DNA from: Kitasatospora sp. NBC_01246
GTDB taxonomy: Bacteria > Actinomycetota > Actinomycetes > Streptomycetales > Streptomycetaceae
NCBI RefSeq assembly: GCF_036226505.1
Contig: NZ_CP108484.1
Coordinates: forward strand, 5,580,001-5,644,000
Direction of reading: 5' to 3'
Length of the DNA: 64,000 bases
The notes under the pieces are model-generated. The model made no database searches. It had not been told where the DNA came from and saw only the letters and a program-made list of their open reading frames with translations. The translations under genes were made by a program, and so were the position numbers. Of the stretch, positions 11,613 through 19,477 are shown one piece after another (the first letter of the stretch is position 1; the number at the start of each line of letters is the position of its first letter).

Positions 11613-12887
11613 GTGAAGCCGGTTTTGGCGGACGACGCCGCGATAGGGACCACCAGCCGTCGGATGCGCCGCGGCGCAGTGGCGCTCGCGATGGGCGGGG
11701 TGCTGCTGCTCACCGCGGCATGTGGGGACGACAAGGGCAGTGACGGGGGCAGCGGCGGGGGTGACGCGGCCGCCACGGCGGGTGCCAACGGTGGGGGCGC
11801 TCCGGCGCCCGGCCAGAGCTCGGCGGCGCCGAAGACCTCGGCCGCGGTGCTGACCGTCGAGCCGAAGGACGGTGCCCAGGACGTCTCGCCGACCAACGCG
11901 CTGGCCGTCTCGGTCGCGAGCGGCAAGCTCACCACCGTCGAGGTCACCGACAAGGAGGGCAAGCCGGTCGCCGGGGCGATCACGCCGGACGGCTCCGGCT
12001 GGAAGCCCAGCGCGCCCCTGGCCGTCGGCATGGTCTACAAGGTGAGCGCGCAGGCCCAGGACGCCGAGGGCCTGGTGACGGCGTCGACGACCTCGTTCAC
12101 CACGCTGACCCCGGCGAAGACGATCTCCACGAACGACAACATCGCCGACAACGCCACCTACGGCGTCGGCATGATCGTCTCGGTGGTCTTCAACAAGGAC
12201 GTGAAGAACAAGGAGGCCGTGGCGAAGGGGATCACCTTCGAGACCAGCGACGGCGCCGCCACCGAGGTGAAGGGCCACTGGTTCGGCACCAAGCGGCTGG
12301 ACTTCCGCCCGGCCGAGTACTGGAAGCCGGGGACGAAGGTCACCATCCACTACCGGCTGAAGAACGTCGAGGTCGCCCCCGGCATCTACGGCGACGTGGA
12401 CAAGGACGAGCCGTTCACCATCGGCCGCTCCCAGGTCTCGACGGCCGACTCGGCCGCCCACACGATGACGACCGTCCGGGACGGCAAGAGCACCACGGTG
12501 CCGGTCACCCTCGGCGCCGACGCGACCCCCTCCTGGGGCGGCACCATGGTGATCATGTCCAAGGAGAAGGTCACCCGGATGAACTCGCAGACCGTCGGTC
12601 TCGGCGGCGAGTACGACATCCAGGACGTCCCGCACGCGATGCGGCTCACCACCTCCGGCACCTTCGTGCACGGCAACTACTGGGCCAACCCCTTCGGCAA
12701 GTCCAACGCGAGCCACGGCTGCGTCTCGATGGCCGACGAGAAGGGCGGCAGCGACACCTCGGTGGCGGGCAAGTTCTTCAACGACTCGCTGGTCGGCGAC
12801 GTGGTGAAGATCGTGAACACCAAGGAGAAGACCGTCGCGCCCGACAACGGGCTCGGCGGCTGGAACATCGGCTGGGCCAACTGGTAG
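11613..12887 (+). CDS. Lipoprotein L,D-transpeptidase (copy 2 of 3)
   Basis: 424 aa from GTG 11613, chosen because GGGGAG lies 5 nt upstream. The N-terminus has about 20 extra residues before the signal peptide, whose lipobox is LTAAC (Cys 37). A Gly/Ser/Ala linker, an Ig-like domain (about 70-260) and a YkuD domain follow, with HGNYW and SHGCVSM (catalytic Cys 370). It closely resembles copy 3, including the shared stretch VKNKEAVAKGITFE, so these two look like the more recent duplication. A possible -10 TATCCT is at 11507-11512. Confidence 0.9.
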   Translation: MKPVLADDAAIGTTSRRMRRGAVALAMGGVLLLTAACGDDKGSDGGSGGGDAAATAGANGGGAPAPGQSSAAPKTSAAVLTVEPKDGAQDVSPTNALAVSVASGKLTTVEVTDKEGKPVAGAITPDGSGWKPSAPLAVGMVYKVSAQAQDAEGLVTASTTSFTTLTPAKTISTNDNIADNATYGVGMIVSVVFNKDVKNKEAVAKGITFETSDGAATEVKGHWFGTKRLDFRPAEYWKPGTKVTIHYRLKNVEVAPGIYGDVDKDEPFTIGRSQVSTADSAAHTMTTVRDGKSTTVPVTLGADATPSWGGTMVIMSKEKVTRMNSQTVGLGGEYDIQDVPHAMRLTTSGTFVHGNYWANPFGKSNASHGCVSMADEKGGSDTSVAGKFFNDSLVGDVVKIVNTKEKTVAPDNGLGGWNIGWANW

Positions 12888-12938
12888 GTCCGGCGACACA
12901 CGCTCTACCCCGGCGGCAGCCCCGGTAGTCCCGGTTCG

Positions 12939-12986
12939 ACGACGACCGGCCCGATCCTCACTCGTTGGGGTCGGGCCGGTCGTCGT
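12939..12986 (+). terminator. 16-bp hairpin between L,D-transpeptidase copies 2 and 3
   Basis: ACGACGACCGGCCCGA (12939-12954) pairs perfectly with TCGGGCCGGTCGTCGT (12971-12986), loop 16 nt, ending in a short T-containing stretch. It likely terminates copy 2, so copy 3 is probably transcribed separately. Confidence 0.7.
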
Positions 12987-13089
12987 TCGTGGCGTGATCG
13001 TCGCCCGGATGGCGCAACCTTTCCGGTGGATGGCGCGTGTATCTGTCGAGTCCCCTCGTGGTCGAGCGGGATCAACGGGAGGAGTCGGC

Positions 13090-14367
13090 ATGAGGTCGAT
13101 ACGGACAGTGGTGGCCGCCGGTCTGATGGGCGGCGCGCTGGTGCTGACCAGCGCGTGCGGCGGGGGCGACGGCGCGGCCGGCGGGAGCGCGGCCAAGGCG
13201 GACCTGGGGGGCGCGGCGGGCGTCGCGGCGACCGCCTCCGCGCCGGCGTCCGGAGCGGCACCGGCCTCCGGGGCGGCGCCGGCCGATGCCCCCGCGTCGA
13301 CCCCGGCGGCGCCGAAGGTGTCGGCGGCGGTGCTGGACATCCAGCCGAAGAACGGCGCGGTGGACGTGGCCCCGAGCGGCGCGCTCAAGGTCGCGGTGGC
13401 GGGCGGCAAGCTCACCACGGTCAAGGTGAGCGACCGGACCGGCAAGGAGGTCGCCGGGACGATCGCCGCCGACGGCGGCAGCTGGACGCCGACGGCCGGC
13501 CTGGCGGTCGGCACCGCCTACCAGGTGAGCGCGATGGCGGCGGACGCCAACGGCGTGGTCGCCTCGGCGGACAGCGGCTTCACCACGCTGACGCCCGAGC
13601 GCGAGGCGAAGGCGAGCGACAACGTCGAGGACAACGCCACCTACGGGGTCGGCATGATCGTCTCGGTCGACTTCGACAAGGACGTGAAGAACAAGGAGGC
13701 GGTCGCCAAGGGCATCACCTTCGAGTCCGACAACGGCACCGTGGTGAAGGGCCACTGGTTCGGCAACCGCCGGCTGGACTTCCGCCCCGAGGCGTACTGG
13801 AAGCCGGGGACGAAGGTCACCGTCCACTACCGGCTGAAGAACGTGGAGCTCGCCCCCGGCGTCTACGGCGGCGTGGACCGGGACGAGCCCTTCACGATCG
13901 GGCGATCGCAGGTCTCGACGGTTGACGCGAAGACGCACAGGATGACGGTGGTCAACGACGGCAGGAGCTCCGTCGTCGACATCACCTCCGGCTCCTCGGA
14001 GCACCCCACCTGGAACGGCACCATGGTGGTGATGTCCAAGGAAGGCGTGGTGCGGATGCAGTCCAGCAGCATGCCCGGGATGACCGGGGACCCGTACGAC
14101 CTCCAGGTGCCGCACTCGATGCGGCTGACCACGTCCGGCACGTACGTACACGGCAACTACTGGAGCAGCGCCTTCGGCAAGGACAACGTCAGCCACGGCT
14201 GCGTCGGCCTCAAGGACGTCAAGGGCGGCGGCGACGGCACCTCGGCGGGCACCTTCTACGACGGCTCGCTGATCGGCGACATCGTGACGGTGCAGAATTC
14301 CTCGCGCGGCACGGTGGCTCCGGACAACGGCCTCAGCGGCTGGAACCTGGCCTGGAGTGCCTGGTAG
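13090..14367 (+). CDS. Lipoprotein L,D-transpeptidase (copy 3 of 3)
   Basis: 425 aa. ATG 13090 follows a strong GGGAGGAG site. Signal peptide with lipobox LTSAC (Cys 23), an Ala/Pro-rich linker with ASGAAPASGAAPA repeats, an Ig-like domain and a YkuD domain with HGNYW and SHGCVGL (catalytic Cys 371). It acts at the outer face of the membrane on peptidoglycan stem peptides. The substrate-loop region differs from copies 1 and 2 (QSSSMPGMTGDPYDLQ versus NSQTVG(L/M)G-EYDI), the most visible difference near the active site. Confidence 0.9.
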   Translation: MRSIRTVVAAGLMGGALVLTSACGGGDGAAGGSAAKADLGGAAGVAATASAPASGAAPASGAAPADAPASTPAAPKVSAAVLDIQPKNGAVDVAPSGALKVAVAGGKLTTVKVSDRTGKEVAGTIAADGGSWTPTAGLAVGTAYQVSAMAADANGVVASADSGFTTLTPEREAKASDNVEDNATYGVGMIVSVDFDKDVKNKEAVAKGITFESDNGTVVKGHWFGNRRLDFRPEAYWKPGTKVTVHYRLKNVELAPGVYGGVDRDEPFTIGRSQVSTVDAKTHRMTVVNDGRSSVVDITSGSSEHPTWNGTMVVMSKEGVVRMQSSSMPGMTGDPYDLQVPHSMRLTTSGTYVHGNYWSSAFGKDNVSHGCVGLKDVKGGGDGTSAGTFYDGSLIGDIVTVQNSSRGTVAPDNGLSGWNLAWSAW

Positions 14368-14380
14368 GAGGCGGTTTGCG

Positions 14381-14416
14381 GCAACCCGGGCTTGACGCGC
14401 ACCCGGCCCGGGTTGC
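14381..14416 (+). terminator. 10-bp hairpin after the third L,D-transpeptidase
   Basis: GCAACCCGGG (14381-14390) pairs with CCCGGGTTGC (14407-14416), just after the stop codon of the third L,D-transpeptidase at 14367. No U-tract, as is common in this group. Confidence 0.55.
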
Positions 14417-14484
14417 ATCCGGCATATGCCGAGCGGGTAGTGATCGTTTGCTCATTGTCCGTACGCGGCCGCTTGCGTTCCGCA

Positions 14485-15042
14485 ATGATGGACCGCATGG
14501 CGGGTTGGGGCGAAACAGATCAGTCATCACTTCCTGGGTCGAGCTTGGTCGCTGAGGCATCGTGGATGTGCTTCCAGGACGCGCTGGCGGCCCTGGAGCG
14601 GCTCAGCTCCGAGGAGCTGGAGCGGATGTACTTCGGCAGGCTGTGCGACCAGTCGGCACCGGGCGAGATGCGGTTGCCGTCGAGGCCGGAGTCCGGGCCG
14701 CTGGCCCGCCGGCTGGTGCTCTCGGTGCTGGAGTCCTGGGAGCTGCACCAGCAGTTGGAGGTCGGCGAGCTGCTCACCAGCGAGCTGGTGGCCAACGCGG
14801 TGCGGCACGCGGCCGGGCGGACCATCGGCGTCCAGGTGTCGCGCAAGCCCGGCTGGCTGCGGGTCGAGGTGCGGGACTCCTCGCGGGCGCTGCCCTGTCT
14901 GATCATGGCCGAGCCGCTGCCGATCAACGAGTACGGGCGCGGGCTCAAGGTCGTCGACGACCTCGCCGACCGCTGGGGCGCCGATCTGCTGCCGCGCGGC
15001 AAGGGCGTCTGGTTCGAGCTCAAGGTGCGCGAGCGCCACTGA
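14485..15042 (+). CDS. ATP-binding regulatory protein, HATPase_c_2 (anti-sigma-like)
   Basis: About 185 aa. The C-terminal 120 residues form a GHKL ATPase domain of the SpoIIAB/RsbW type: N-box ELLTSELVANAVRHA, G1-like VEVRDSS, and GRGLKVVDDLADRWG. Such stand-alone ATPases are abundant in Streptomyces, where they are thought to act as anti-sigma or partner-switching kinases; the target here is unknown. An N-terminal extension of about 60 residues (FQDALAALERLSSEELERMYFG) precedes the domain. The start is uncertain: ATG 14485, 14488 and 14497 are all in frame and none has a good ribosome binding site. Confidence 0.8.
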   Translation: MMDRMAGWGETDQSSLPGSSLVAEASWMCFQDALAALERLSSEELERMYFGRLCDQSAPGEMRLPSRPESGPLARRLVLSVLESWELHQQLEVGELLTSELVANAVRHAAGRTIGVQVSRKPGWLRVEVRDSSRALPCLIMAEPLPINEYGRGLKVVDDLADRWGADLLPRGKGVWFELKVRERH

Positions 15043-15466
15043 GGCGTCGCGGCGGCCCCCGCCGTGGTCGCGCCCCCGCCGTGGTCGCGCCGCAGCCGTG
15101 GCCGTGCCCGGAAAACGCGCAGGGCCCCCGATCCACCGTGTTCCGGTGCGTGGGGGCCCCTGCAAGTCATCGCGCGGCCAAGGGGGTGCGTGCCGACACG
15201 ATGGGCGACGGCCGTGCCAGGTCGGGCGGGCCGTAGTCTCGGTGTCCTCGGCGGGTCGTCGTCGTCCGCCGCCGGACATCTCGACTATCGCACGGATCTC
15301 AGCATGTGGGCAAACCGGCTGGCTTTGATTTCAAGGTTTGTAACCTAGTTCACCTTTGGAATTTGCATAGGTTAACGCTGTCGCCTGAGATTATTCATGA
15401 GCGAGCCGTGTAGACCCTGTGACGAGGCTCTGTGACGAGGCCCTGTCGGGGCCGGCGGTCCGAGTG
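15043..15466. other. Intergenic region: terminator hairpin, AT-rich patch, short direct repeat
   Basis: No convincing gene. An imperfect long hairpin at 15119-15163 (GCAGGGCCCCCG against TGGGGGCCCCTGC) probably ends the ATPase gene. From about 15318 to 15400 the sequence is unusually AT-rich for this chromosome (GGTTTGTAACC, GGTTAAC). A short direct repeat, CTGTGACGAGG, occurs twice between about 15416 and 15440, next to the end of the SecB-like gene. Confidence 0.5.
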
Positions 15467-15910
15467 CTAGCGGACGCCCTGCCCCGGGCCGCGCAGCGAG
15501 AGCAGCGGGGTATCGACGCCGAGCTTGGTGGCGCTGCCCTGGAGGGCCTCCCGCAGGTACGGGTAGAGCACCGTCACGCCGATCCGGTCGACGAACAGCT
15601 GCTGCAGTTCGGCGGGAAGCTCGAACGGCGCGCCGAGCGAGAAGGCCGCCGCCGCGTCCACCACGAAGTCGGCCTGGGCGCTCCCCAGTTCCAGCCGGCA
15701 GCGGACCTCCAGGGTGGTCCCGTCGTCGCCCTCGCGGAGCCAGACCGCGAGCGTGGTCCGGTTCTCCGCCCCGCTGCGCGGCTCCTGCTGGTCGAAGAGG
15801 CGCCGGCCGGAGACCTCCAGGAAGGTGACGTCCTCCAGCTCGGTGGCGGCGGAGAGCTCGTCGAGGGTGGCGAAGCGCCGAACCCCCCGGCGGGCGGGCG
15901 AACCGGCCAT
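15467..15910 (-). CDS. SecB-like chaperone of a toxin-antitoxin-chaperone module
   Basis: 147 aa. The fold signature is SecB-like: an N-terminal beta-rich half, then a C-terminal segment VTVLYPYLREAL (112-123) followed by TKLGVDTPLLSL. This matches the LYPYxRE...LPPLxL pattern at the end of SecB and of the mycobacterial TAC chaperone Rv1957. Known role of that family: it binds the C-terminal addiction tail of the HigA antitoxin and protects it from proteolysis. Its ATG overlaps the antitoxin stop (ATGA, 15907-15910 region), giving translational coupling. General SecB is usually absent in actinobacteria, which favours a dedicated TA role. Assigned by eye, from motif and context. Confidence 0.72.
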   Translation of the reverse strand: MAGSPARRGVRRFATLDELSAATELEDVTFLEVSGRRLFDQQEPRSGAENRTTLAVWLREGDDGTTLEVRCRLELGSAQADFVVDAAAAFSLGAPFELPAELQQLFVDRIGVTVLYPYLREALQGSATKLGVDTPLLSLRGPGQGVR

Positions 15911-16320
15911 CAGACGGTCACCGACCGCTGCGCGTCGTCGCCCCAGGCGGTCGGCCGGGACCGTGCCCCGCGCTCGCGGACGGCCACCCGGACCTGCACC
16001 TCGACGGGCGCGGGCTTCCAGGCGGGCGTCAGGTCCGCGGCGGTGTGGTCGACCAGGCTGTACAGCCGGGCGTCGACCGCGCGGGCGTACCGCTGGAGCG
16101 TGGAGTAGCGGGCGTCGCCGCCCACCCGCTCGAACTCGGAGATCGTCGACTGCGACGTCCCCATCAGGTCCGCCACGTCGCGCTGGGTCAGACCGCGCTT
16201 CTTGCGGGCCACCACCAGGGTCTCCACGAGTTCGGCGTAGGCCTGCGCGTCGGCCAGGCTCGCGGCGACGCGGGGATCGTCCGGGTCGAGGTCGAGTAGA
16301 TCGTGCAGCGTGGGTGCCAT
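15910..16320 (-). CDS. XRE-family antitoxin, HigA-like
   Basis: 136 aa. Helix-turn-helix at about residues 35-90 (KKRGLTQRDVADLMGTSQSTISEFE), preceded by a helix and followed by a tail of about 45 residues (92-136). The tail contains Trp 101 and Trp 126 and is longer than needed for DNA binding; it could be the chaperone-addiction segment. It should neutralise the upstream HigB-like toxin and repress the operon. GGGGAGG lies upstream of ATG 16320. An internal promoter is suggested by GATAAT (minus strand, 16353-16348), so antitoxin and chaperone could be made without toxin. Confidence 0.82.
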   Translation of the reverse strand: MAPTLHDLLDLDPDDPRVAASLADAQAYAELVETLVVARKKRGLTQRDVADLMGTSQSTISEFERVGGDARYSTLQRYARAVDARLYSLVDHTAADLTPAWKPAPVEVQVRVAVRERGARSRPTAWGDDAQRSVTV

Positions 16321-16347
16321 GGCCGCCTCCCCTCAGAGTGCTTCAAC

Positions 16348-16370
16348 ATTATCGCCCGAAGCCGATATCG
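16348..16370 (-). promoter_or_regulatory. Candidate internal promoter/operator of the antitoxin
   Basis: In the 62-bp gap between toxin and antitoxin, the minus strand has GATAAT (16353-16348), near consensus for a -10. It lies about 30 nt before the antitoxin ATG. An 8-bp palindrome CGATATCG (16363-16370) lies in the spacer and is a candidate HigA operator. No good -35 is visible. Confidence 0.4.
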
Positions 16371-16382
16371 AGAACCGGGAAC

Positions 16383-16742
16383 TCAGCCCGCCGACGGCCG
16401 GTTCCGCCACTCCCGGAGCCGCCGCTCCGCGGCGCCGCGCTCGTTCGGCGGGGTCTTCTGGGACTTCTTCTGGAAGAACGACAGGGCGAGCAGGACCAGG
16501 CCCTCGCCCTCCTCCGCGAAGAGCAGCCGGAAGGTGCGGTGATCGCCGGTGAGCCGCACCTCCAGGAGGTCGTTGCCGAGGTCCTTGACGTCCCCCGGCA
16601 GGGTCTGCCGCTCCTTGACCCGGTTCATCAGGACGAACAGCCGGGCCCGCTCGTGGCTGGCCAGCCGGGCCTTCTGCAGGTCCTTGACCAGGGGCGTCGA
16701 ACCGTCCGCGCCCTCGTAGAAGGACCACTCCCGTGTGTTCAA
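16383..16742 (-). CDS. HigB/RelE-type toxin (phage Gp49-like family)
   Basis: 119 aa. Family pattern: REWSFYEGADGSTPLVKDL at the N-terminus, the core LLEVRLTGDHRTFRLLF (59-75), and FFQKKSQKTPPNE (89-101), typical of HigB / DUF891 toxins that cleave mRNA on the ribosome. The order toxin-antitoxin-chaperone is that of HigBA-SecB TAC modules. The start appears to be TTG 16742, with GAGGGGG 7 nt upstream. A weak start for a toxin would fit its need for low expression. TAGACT about 40 nt upstream could be the -10. Confidence 0.82.
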   Translation of the reverse strand: MNTREWSFYEGADGSTPLVKDLQKARLASHERARLFVLMNRVKERQTLPGDVKDLGNDLLEVRLTGDHRTFRLLFAEEGEGLVLLALSFFQKKSQKTPPNERGAAERRLREWRNRPSAG

Positions 16743-16803
16743 CGCCCACCCCCTCGGCCCGTGCGCCGGTCGGCAGTCTAGGGGGGAGGGGGTGAAGGGG
16801 AGA

Positions 16804-17700
16804 TCAATGCGGCTGCCGTGCGGACGGGTTGGGACGGACCGAGGCGCGCACCCGGGCGGCGTGCCGGTGCACGGCCTGGGGCGAGAGCCGGGCCCGCGGT
16901 GGCGGGGCGTCGGAGGCGCCCGCCCGGCAGGCCCGGCAGAGGCCGCCGAGGAGGGCCTGCGGCCGGCTCGGGGTGCGGCAGTCGGTGCACTCCAGGACGC
17001 GGGTGACCGGCGCCGTCGGCTCCCCGGTGCGTTCGGGCGGCATCTTGTCGGCCAGGCGGCGGTGGACGAAGGCGGCCGGGCTGTGGACGGCCGGCGGGAG
17101 CCCGGCGGTCAGCGCGCTGGTGAGGTACGCCGTACCGGCCCCGCGCGCGAGCCACTGGGCGGCGAGCGGTTCGAGGGAGTCGCAGTCGCGCGCCGAGAGC
17201 GCGAGCCGGGGGTCGGCGAGCCCGAGGGCTGCGAGGGCCCGGTAGGCGGGTGACCGGTTCACGCGGGGGTGGGGCCGCTCGTCCGGGTGAACCTGCGCGG
17301 GGCCGGTGTCGGCACTGCCGTCCGTGTCGCCGACGGTCAGGAAGCGGGACCACCAGGCGTCGTCCCGGGGCGTCCGGGAGAAGTAGGTGCGGAACACCCA
17401 CTGCGTACGGTCGCCGTCGACCCGCTCGCGGACTCGGCGCAGGTGACCGGCGACGGAGAGCCGGTTGAGCGCGCTGCGGACGGCCTGCTGGCCGTAGTGC
17501 GGCTGCTCGCGGGCGAGGGTCTTGGTGTCCATCGCGGCGCCCTCGGGCAGCCGGTCGACCAGCCGCGCCAGGTAGGCCTCACGGGCGGGAAGGTGCGCGA
17601 AGTCGTCGGCGCGAGGGGGATTTTGGCCCGGCGCGGAACGCTTTCCGTAGCCGGGGGACGCCATCGGGGGCAGGGCAGCGCTAAAGTCGTGGGTAGCCAC
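16804..17700 (-). CDS. HTH protein with C-terminal zinc ribbon, unknown role
   Basis: 298 aa from GTG 17700. An N-terminal winged-helix region (about 50-110, MDTKTLAREQ...VRSALNRLSVAGHLRRVRE) resembles MarR/GntR-type helix-turn-helix. A middle helical part carries Leu/Ala-rich segments, and a C-terminal zinc ribbon has paired Cys (ECTDCRTPS...GGLCRACR, about 238-260). A basic tail follows. Proteins of this build are common but uncharacterised in Streptomyces. A hairpin-forming leader (ACCCCCG...CGGGGGT, about 17718-17757) precedes the start. It lies 61 bp upstream of the HigB-like gene on the same strand; cotranscription is possible but not shown. Confidence 0.75.
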   Translation of the reverse strand: MATHDFSAALPPMASPGYGKRSAPGQNPPRADDFAHLPAREAYLARLVDRLPEGAAMDTKTLAREQPHYGQQAVRSALNRLSVAGHLRRVRERVDGDRTQWVFRTYFSRTPRDDAWWSRFLTVGDTDGSADTGPAQVHPDERPHPRVNRSPAYRALAALGLADPRLALSARDCDSLEPLAAQWLARGAGTAYLTSALTAGLPPAVHSPAAFVHRRLADKMPPERTGEPTAPVTRVLECTDCRTPSRPQALLGGLCRACRAGASDAPPPRARLSPQAVHRHAARVRASVRPNPSARQPH

Positions 17701-17856
17701 AGGATCGAGGTCCTATCGATCGTGTCGGTCAGACCCCCGTTCGGTGTTGGTGCACCGGCGGGGGTTGATTCGTTGGTGCGCACGCTACACGGCGTGCGCA
17801 GCCCGTGGCGACCGGTGACGATTAGTCATACGGGCTGGCTACGGCGGTGGTTGGGA

Positions 17857-17883
17857 GGGTGGGTGGGGGGTGTTCACCCACCC
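17857..17883 (-). terminator. 9-bp hairpin after the DUF397 gene
   Basis: GGGTGGGTG (17857-17865) pairs with CACCCACCC (17875-17883). It lies 15 bp past the DUF397 stop codon and would close the XRE-DUF397 operon. Confidence 0.5.
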
Positions 17884-17897
17884 GTTCCACTAGGAAG

Positions 17898-18098
17898 TCA
17901 CTCGACGCCCGACACCTGAGCTTCGGCCGCGAAGACGAGGAACGCGGCCCACGCAGCGGGCGAGAAGGAGAGCTGGGGCCCGGCCTTGTCCTTGGAGTCC
18001 CGGACGTGGACGGTGAGGCTGGAGGAGGCGACCTCGACGCAGTTGCCGCCCTCGTAGTCGCTGTAACTCGACCGGTACCAGGTGCTGGTGTCGCTCAT
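17898..18098 (-). CDS. DUF397 domain protein
   Basis: 66 aa. Typical DUF397: WYRSSYSDYEGGNCVEVA near the N-terminus, then VRDSKDKAGPQLSFSPAAWAAFL. In Streptomyces such small proteins are encoded next to WhiJ-type XRE regulators and are thought to act with them, possibly as antagonists. Its ATG overlaps the stop of the regulator (ATGA, 18095-18098). Confidence 0.9.
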   Translation of the reverse strand: MSDTSTWYRSSYSDYEGGNCVEVASSSLTVHVRDSKDKAGPQLSFSPAAWAAFLVFAAEAQVSGVE

Positions 18099-18907
18099 AG
18101 CTGCTCCGCTGCCTTTCTGATGAACTCTGCAGAATCCTCGGCGCTGAGGGCTTGCGCGCGGATCATCGCCTGCCGCTGTGTGAGTATGCTGACGATTTTC
18201 GGATCGGAGTGAAGCGCATTCGTCTCGTGCGTCTCCACATATGCGAAGTGCTCATGATTGACCGTCTCCATGAGGACCATTGATCCGGACAGGCATGACG
18301 GTGGCCCGTGCTCGAAGGTCAGGATCTGGATGCGGACGTTGCGCAGCTGCCCTACGTCCAGCAGGTGGTGAAGCTGCCGCTTCATGGTGCCGCTGCCGCC
18401 CATGAGGGTGTTGAGAGCCGCCTCGTAGATCACGAAGCTGAACAGCACGGTCGGCCGGAGTGCGAGCTTGCCCTGTCGTTCCAGTCGGGCGGCAACACGG
18501 TCCTCGATGGTCTGATCGTCCACTGGCGGGATCGTGTAGCTCAGAGTGGCTCGCGCGTACTCCTCGGTCTGTAGGAGGCCCGGGATGTAGAGCGGTTCGT
18601 ACGAGTACAGGGCGATGGCCTCGTTCTCGACGGTTCGGTAGGCCTCCGTGCGCGTGGGAGGTCGTTCTGGAATCAAGAACTCGTAGGCCCCGAGGAGGAT
18701 CCCTCGCGCGTTGCACAGCTCATCGGCTGTTGCGAGCAGTTTGAAAGAGGGTTTCCGTCGTCCCGCCTCCATCGACCGAACGCTCTCGATGTCGTAGCTG
18801 GCCGCGGTGCTCAACCGCTCTCTCGTCACGCCCGCTTGAGCGCGCCATCGCTTGATCTGATCCCCGCAGTACTTCCACGCCATCGGCGGCTGCGTGGGTG
18901 CGCTCAT
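18095..18907 (-). CDS. WhiJ-like XRE regulator with DUF5753
   Basis: About 270 aa. N-terminal helix-turn-helix (IKRWRAQAGVTRERLSTAA...VRSMEAGRRKPS, about 15-60), then a C-terminal DUF5753 region (ALYSYEPLYIPGLLQTEEYARA, GGSGTMKRQLHHLL, MVLMETVNHEHFAYVETHE). These regulators form operons with DUF397 genes and often a nearby ATP-binding protein, and some control development or secondary metabolism. ATG 18907 was chosen because GGGGG lies upstream; ATG 18928 in frame has no ribosome binding site. The divergent ATPase gene begins 160 bp away and the two probably share a control region. Confidence 0.88.
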   Translation of the reverse strand: MSAPTQPPMAWKYCGDQIKRWRAQAGVTRERLSTAASYDIESVRSMEAGRRKPSFKLLATADELCNARGILLGAYEFLIPERPPTRTEAYRTVENEAIALYSYEPLYIPGLLQTEEYARATLSYTIPPVDDQTIEDRVAARLERQGKLALRPTVLFSFVIYEAALNTLMGGSGTMKRQLHHLLDVGQLRNVRIQILTFEHGPPSCLSGSMVLMETVNHEHFAYVETHETNALHSDPKIVSILTQRQAMIRAQALSAEDSAEFIRKAAEQL

Positions 18908-19066
18908 CGCCGGACCCCCATTCTTCATGGTCAACCAGCGAGTCACGGTTCGATGTACCCCTGGCGCCACTTCTGAGGCTATGCGGAGAGACCGAATCCT
19001 GGGGCGTGAAATGGCCGATTCCGTCCCCACGGGTGACGCCAAGGACTCGTCTCGCCAAGGACACTG

Positions 19067-19477
19067 ATGATCACTCAGCCCGTCGACATCGAGTGGATGT
19101 TCCCCCGCCACCCCCGCAGCGTCGGCCACGCCCGCGTGCAGCTCCTCCGGCAGGCCTACGCCTGGCGGGTGCCCGACGAGACGACCGAGACGGCCCTGCT
19201 CCTCCTCAGCGAACTGGTCACCAACGCGTGCCGCCACGCCCGTGGCCCGCGCGACCGCCTCATCGGCGTCCGGTTCGCCGTCACGGAATGCGGTGCGCTC
19301 CGGGTCGAGGTCGCCGACGCCAACCCGGACCTGCCCGAGCCCCGTCAGGCCGGCCCCGACGACGAGGGCGGTCGCGGGCTCGAACTCGTCGAGGCCCTCG
19401 CCGCCTCCTGGGGCGCCCGGCCCCGGGGTCCGGGTCACGTGGGCAAGATCGTCTGGTTCGAGCTCAAGCCGGAGTAG
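19067..19477 (+). CDS. ATP-binding protein, HATPase_c_2 (AbaA/WhiJ-cluster type)
   Basis: 136 aa, a bare GHKL ATPase domain: N-box LLLLSELVTNACRHARGP, VEVADANPDLP, GGRGLELVEALAASWGARP, ending KIVWFELKPE. ATG 19067 has AAGGA 6 nt upstream. With the divergent XRE gene and DUF397 it completes the three-gene regulatory set seen repeatedly in Streptomyces genomes. The protein is probably an anti-sigma-type or partner-switching ATPase acting in the cytoplasm; the partner is unknown. Confidence 0.86.
   Translation: MITQPVDIEWMFPRHPRSVGHARVQLLRQAYAWRVPDETTETALLLLSELVTNACRHARGPRDRLIGVRFAVTECGALRVEVADANPDLPEPRQAGPDDEGGRGLELVEALAASWGARPRGPGHVGKIVWFELKPE

Noticed and set aside
15419..16108. Plus-strand frame opposite the TAC genes
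   Set aside because: No ribosome binding site or domain; it mirrors the coding bias of the SecB-like and antitoxin genes.
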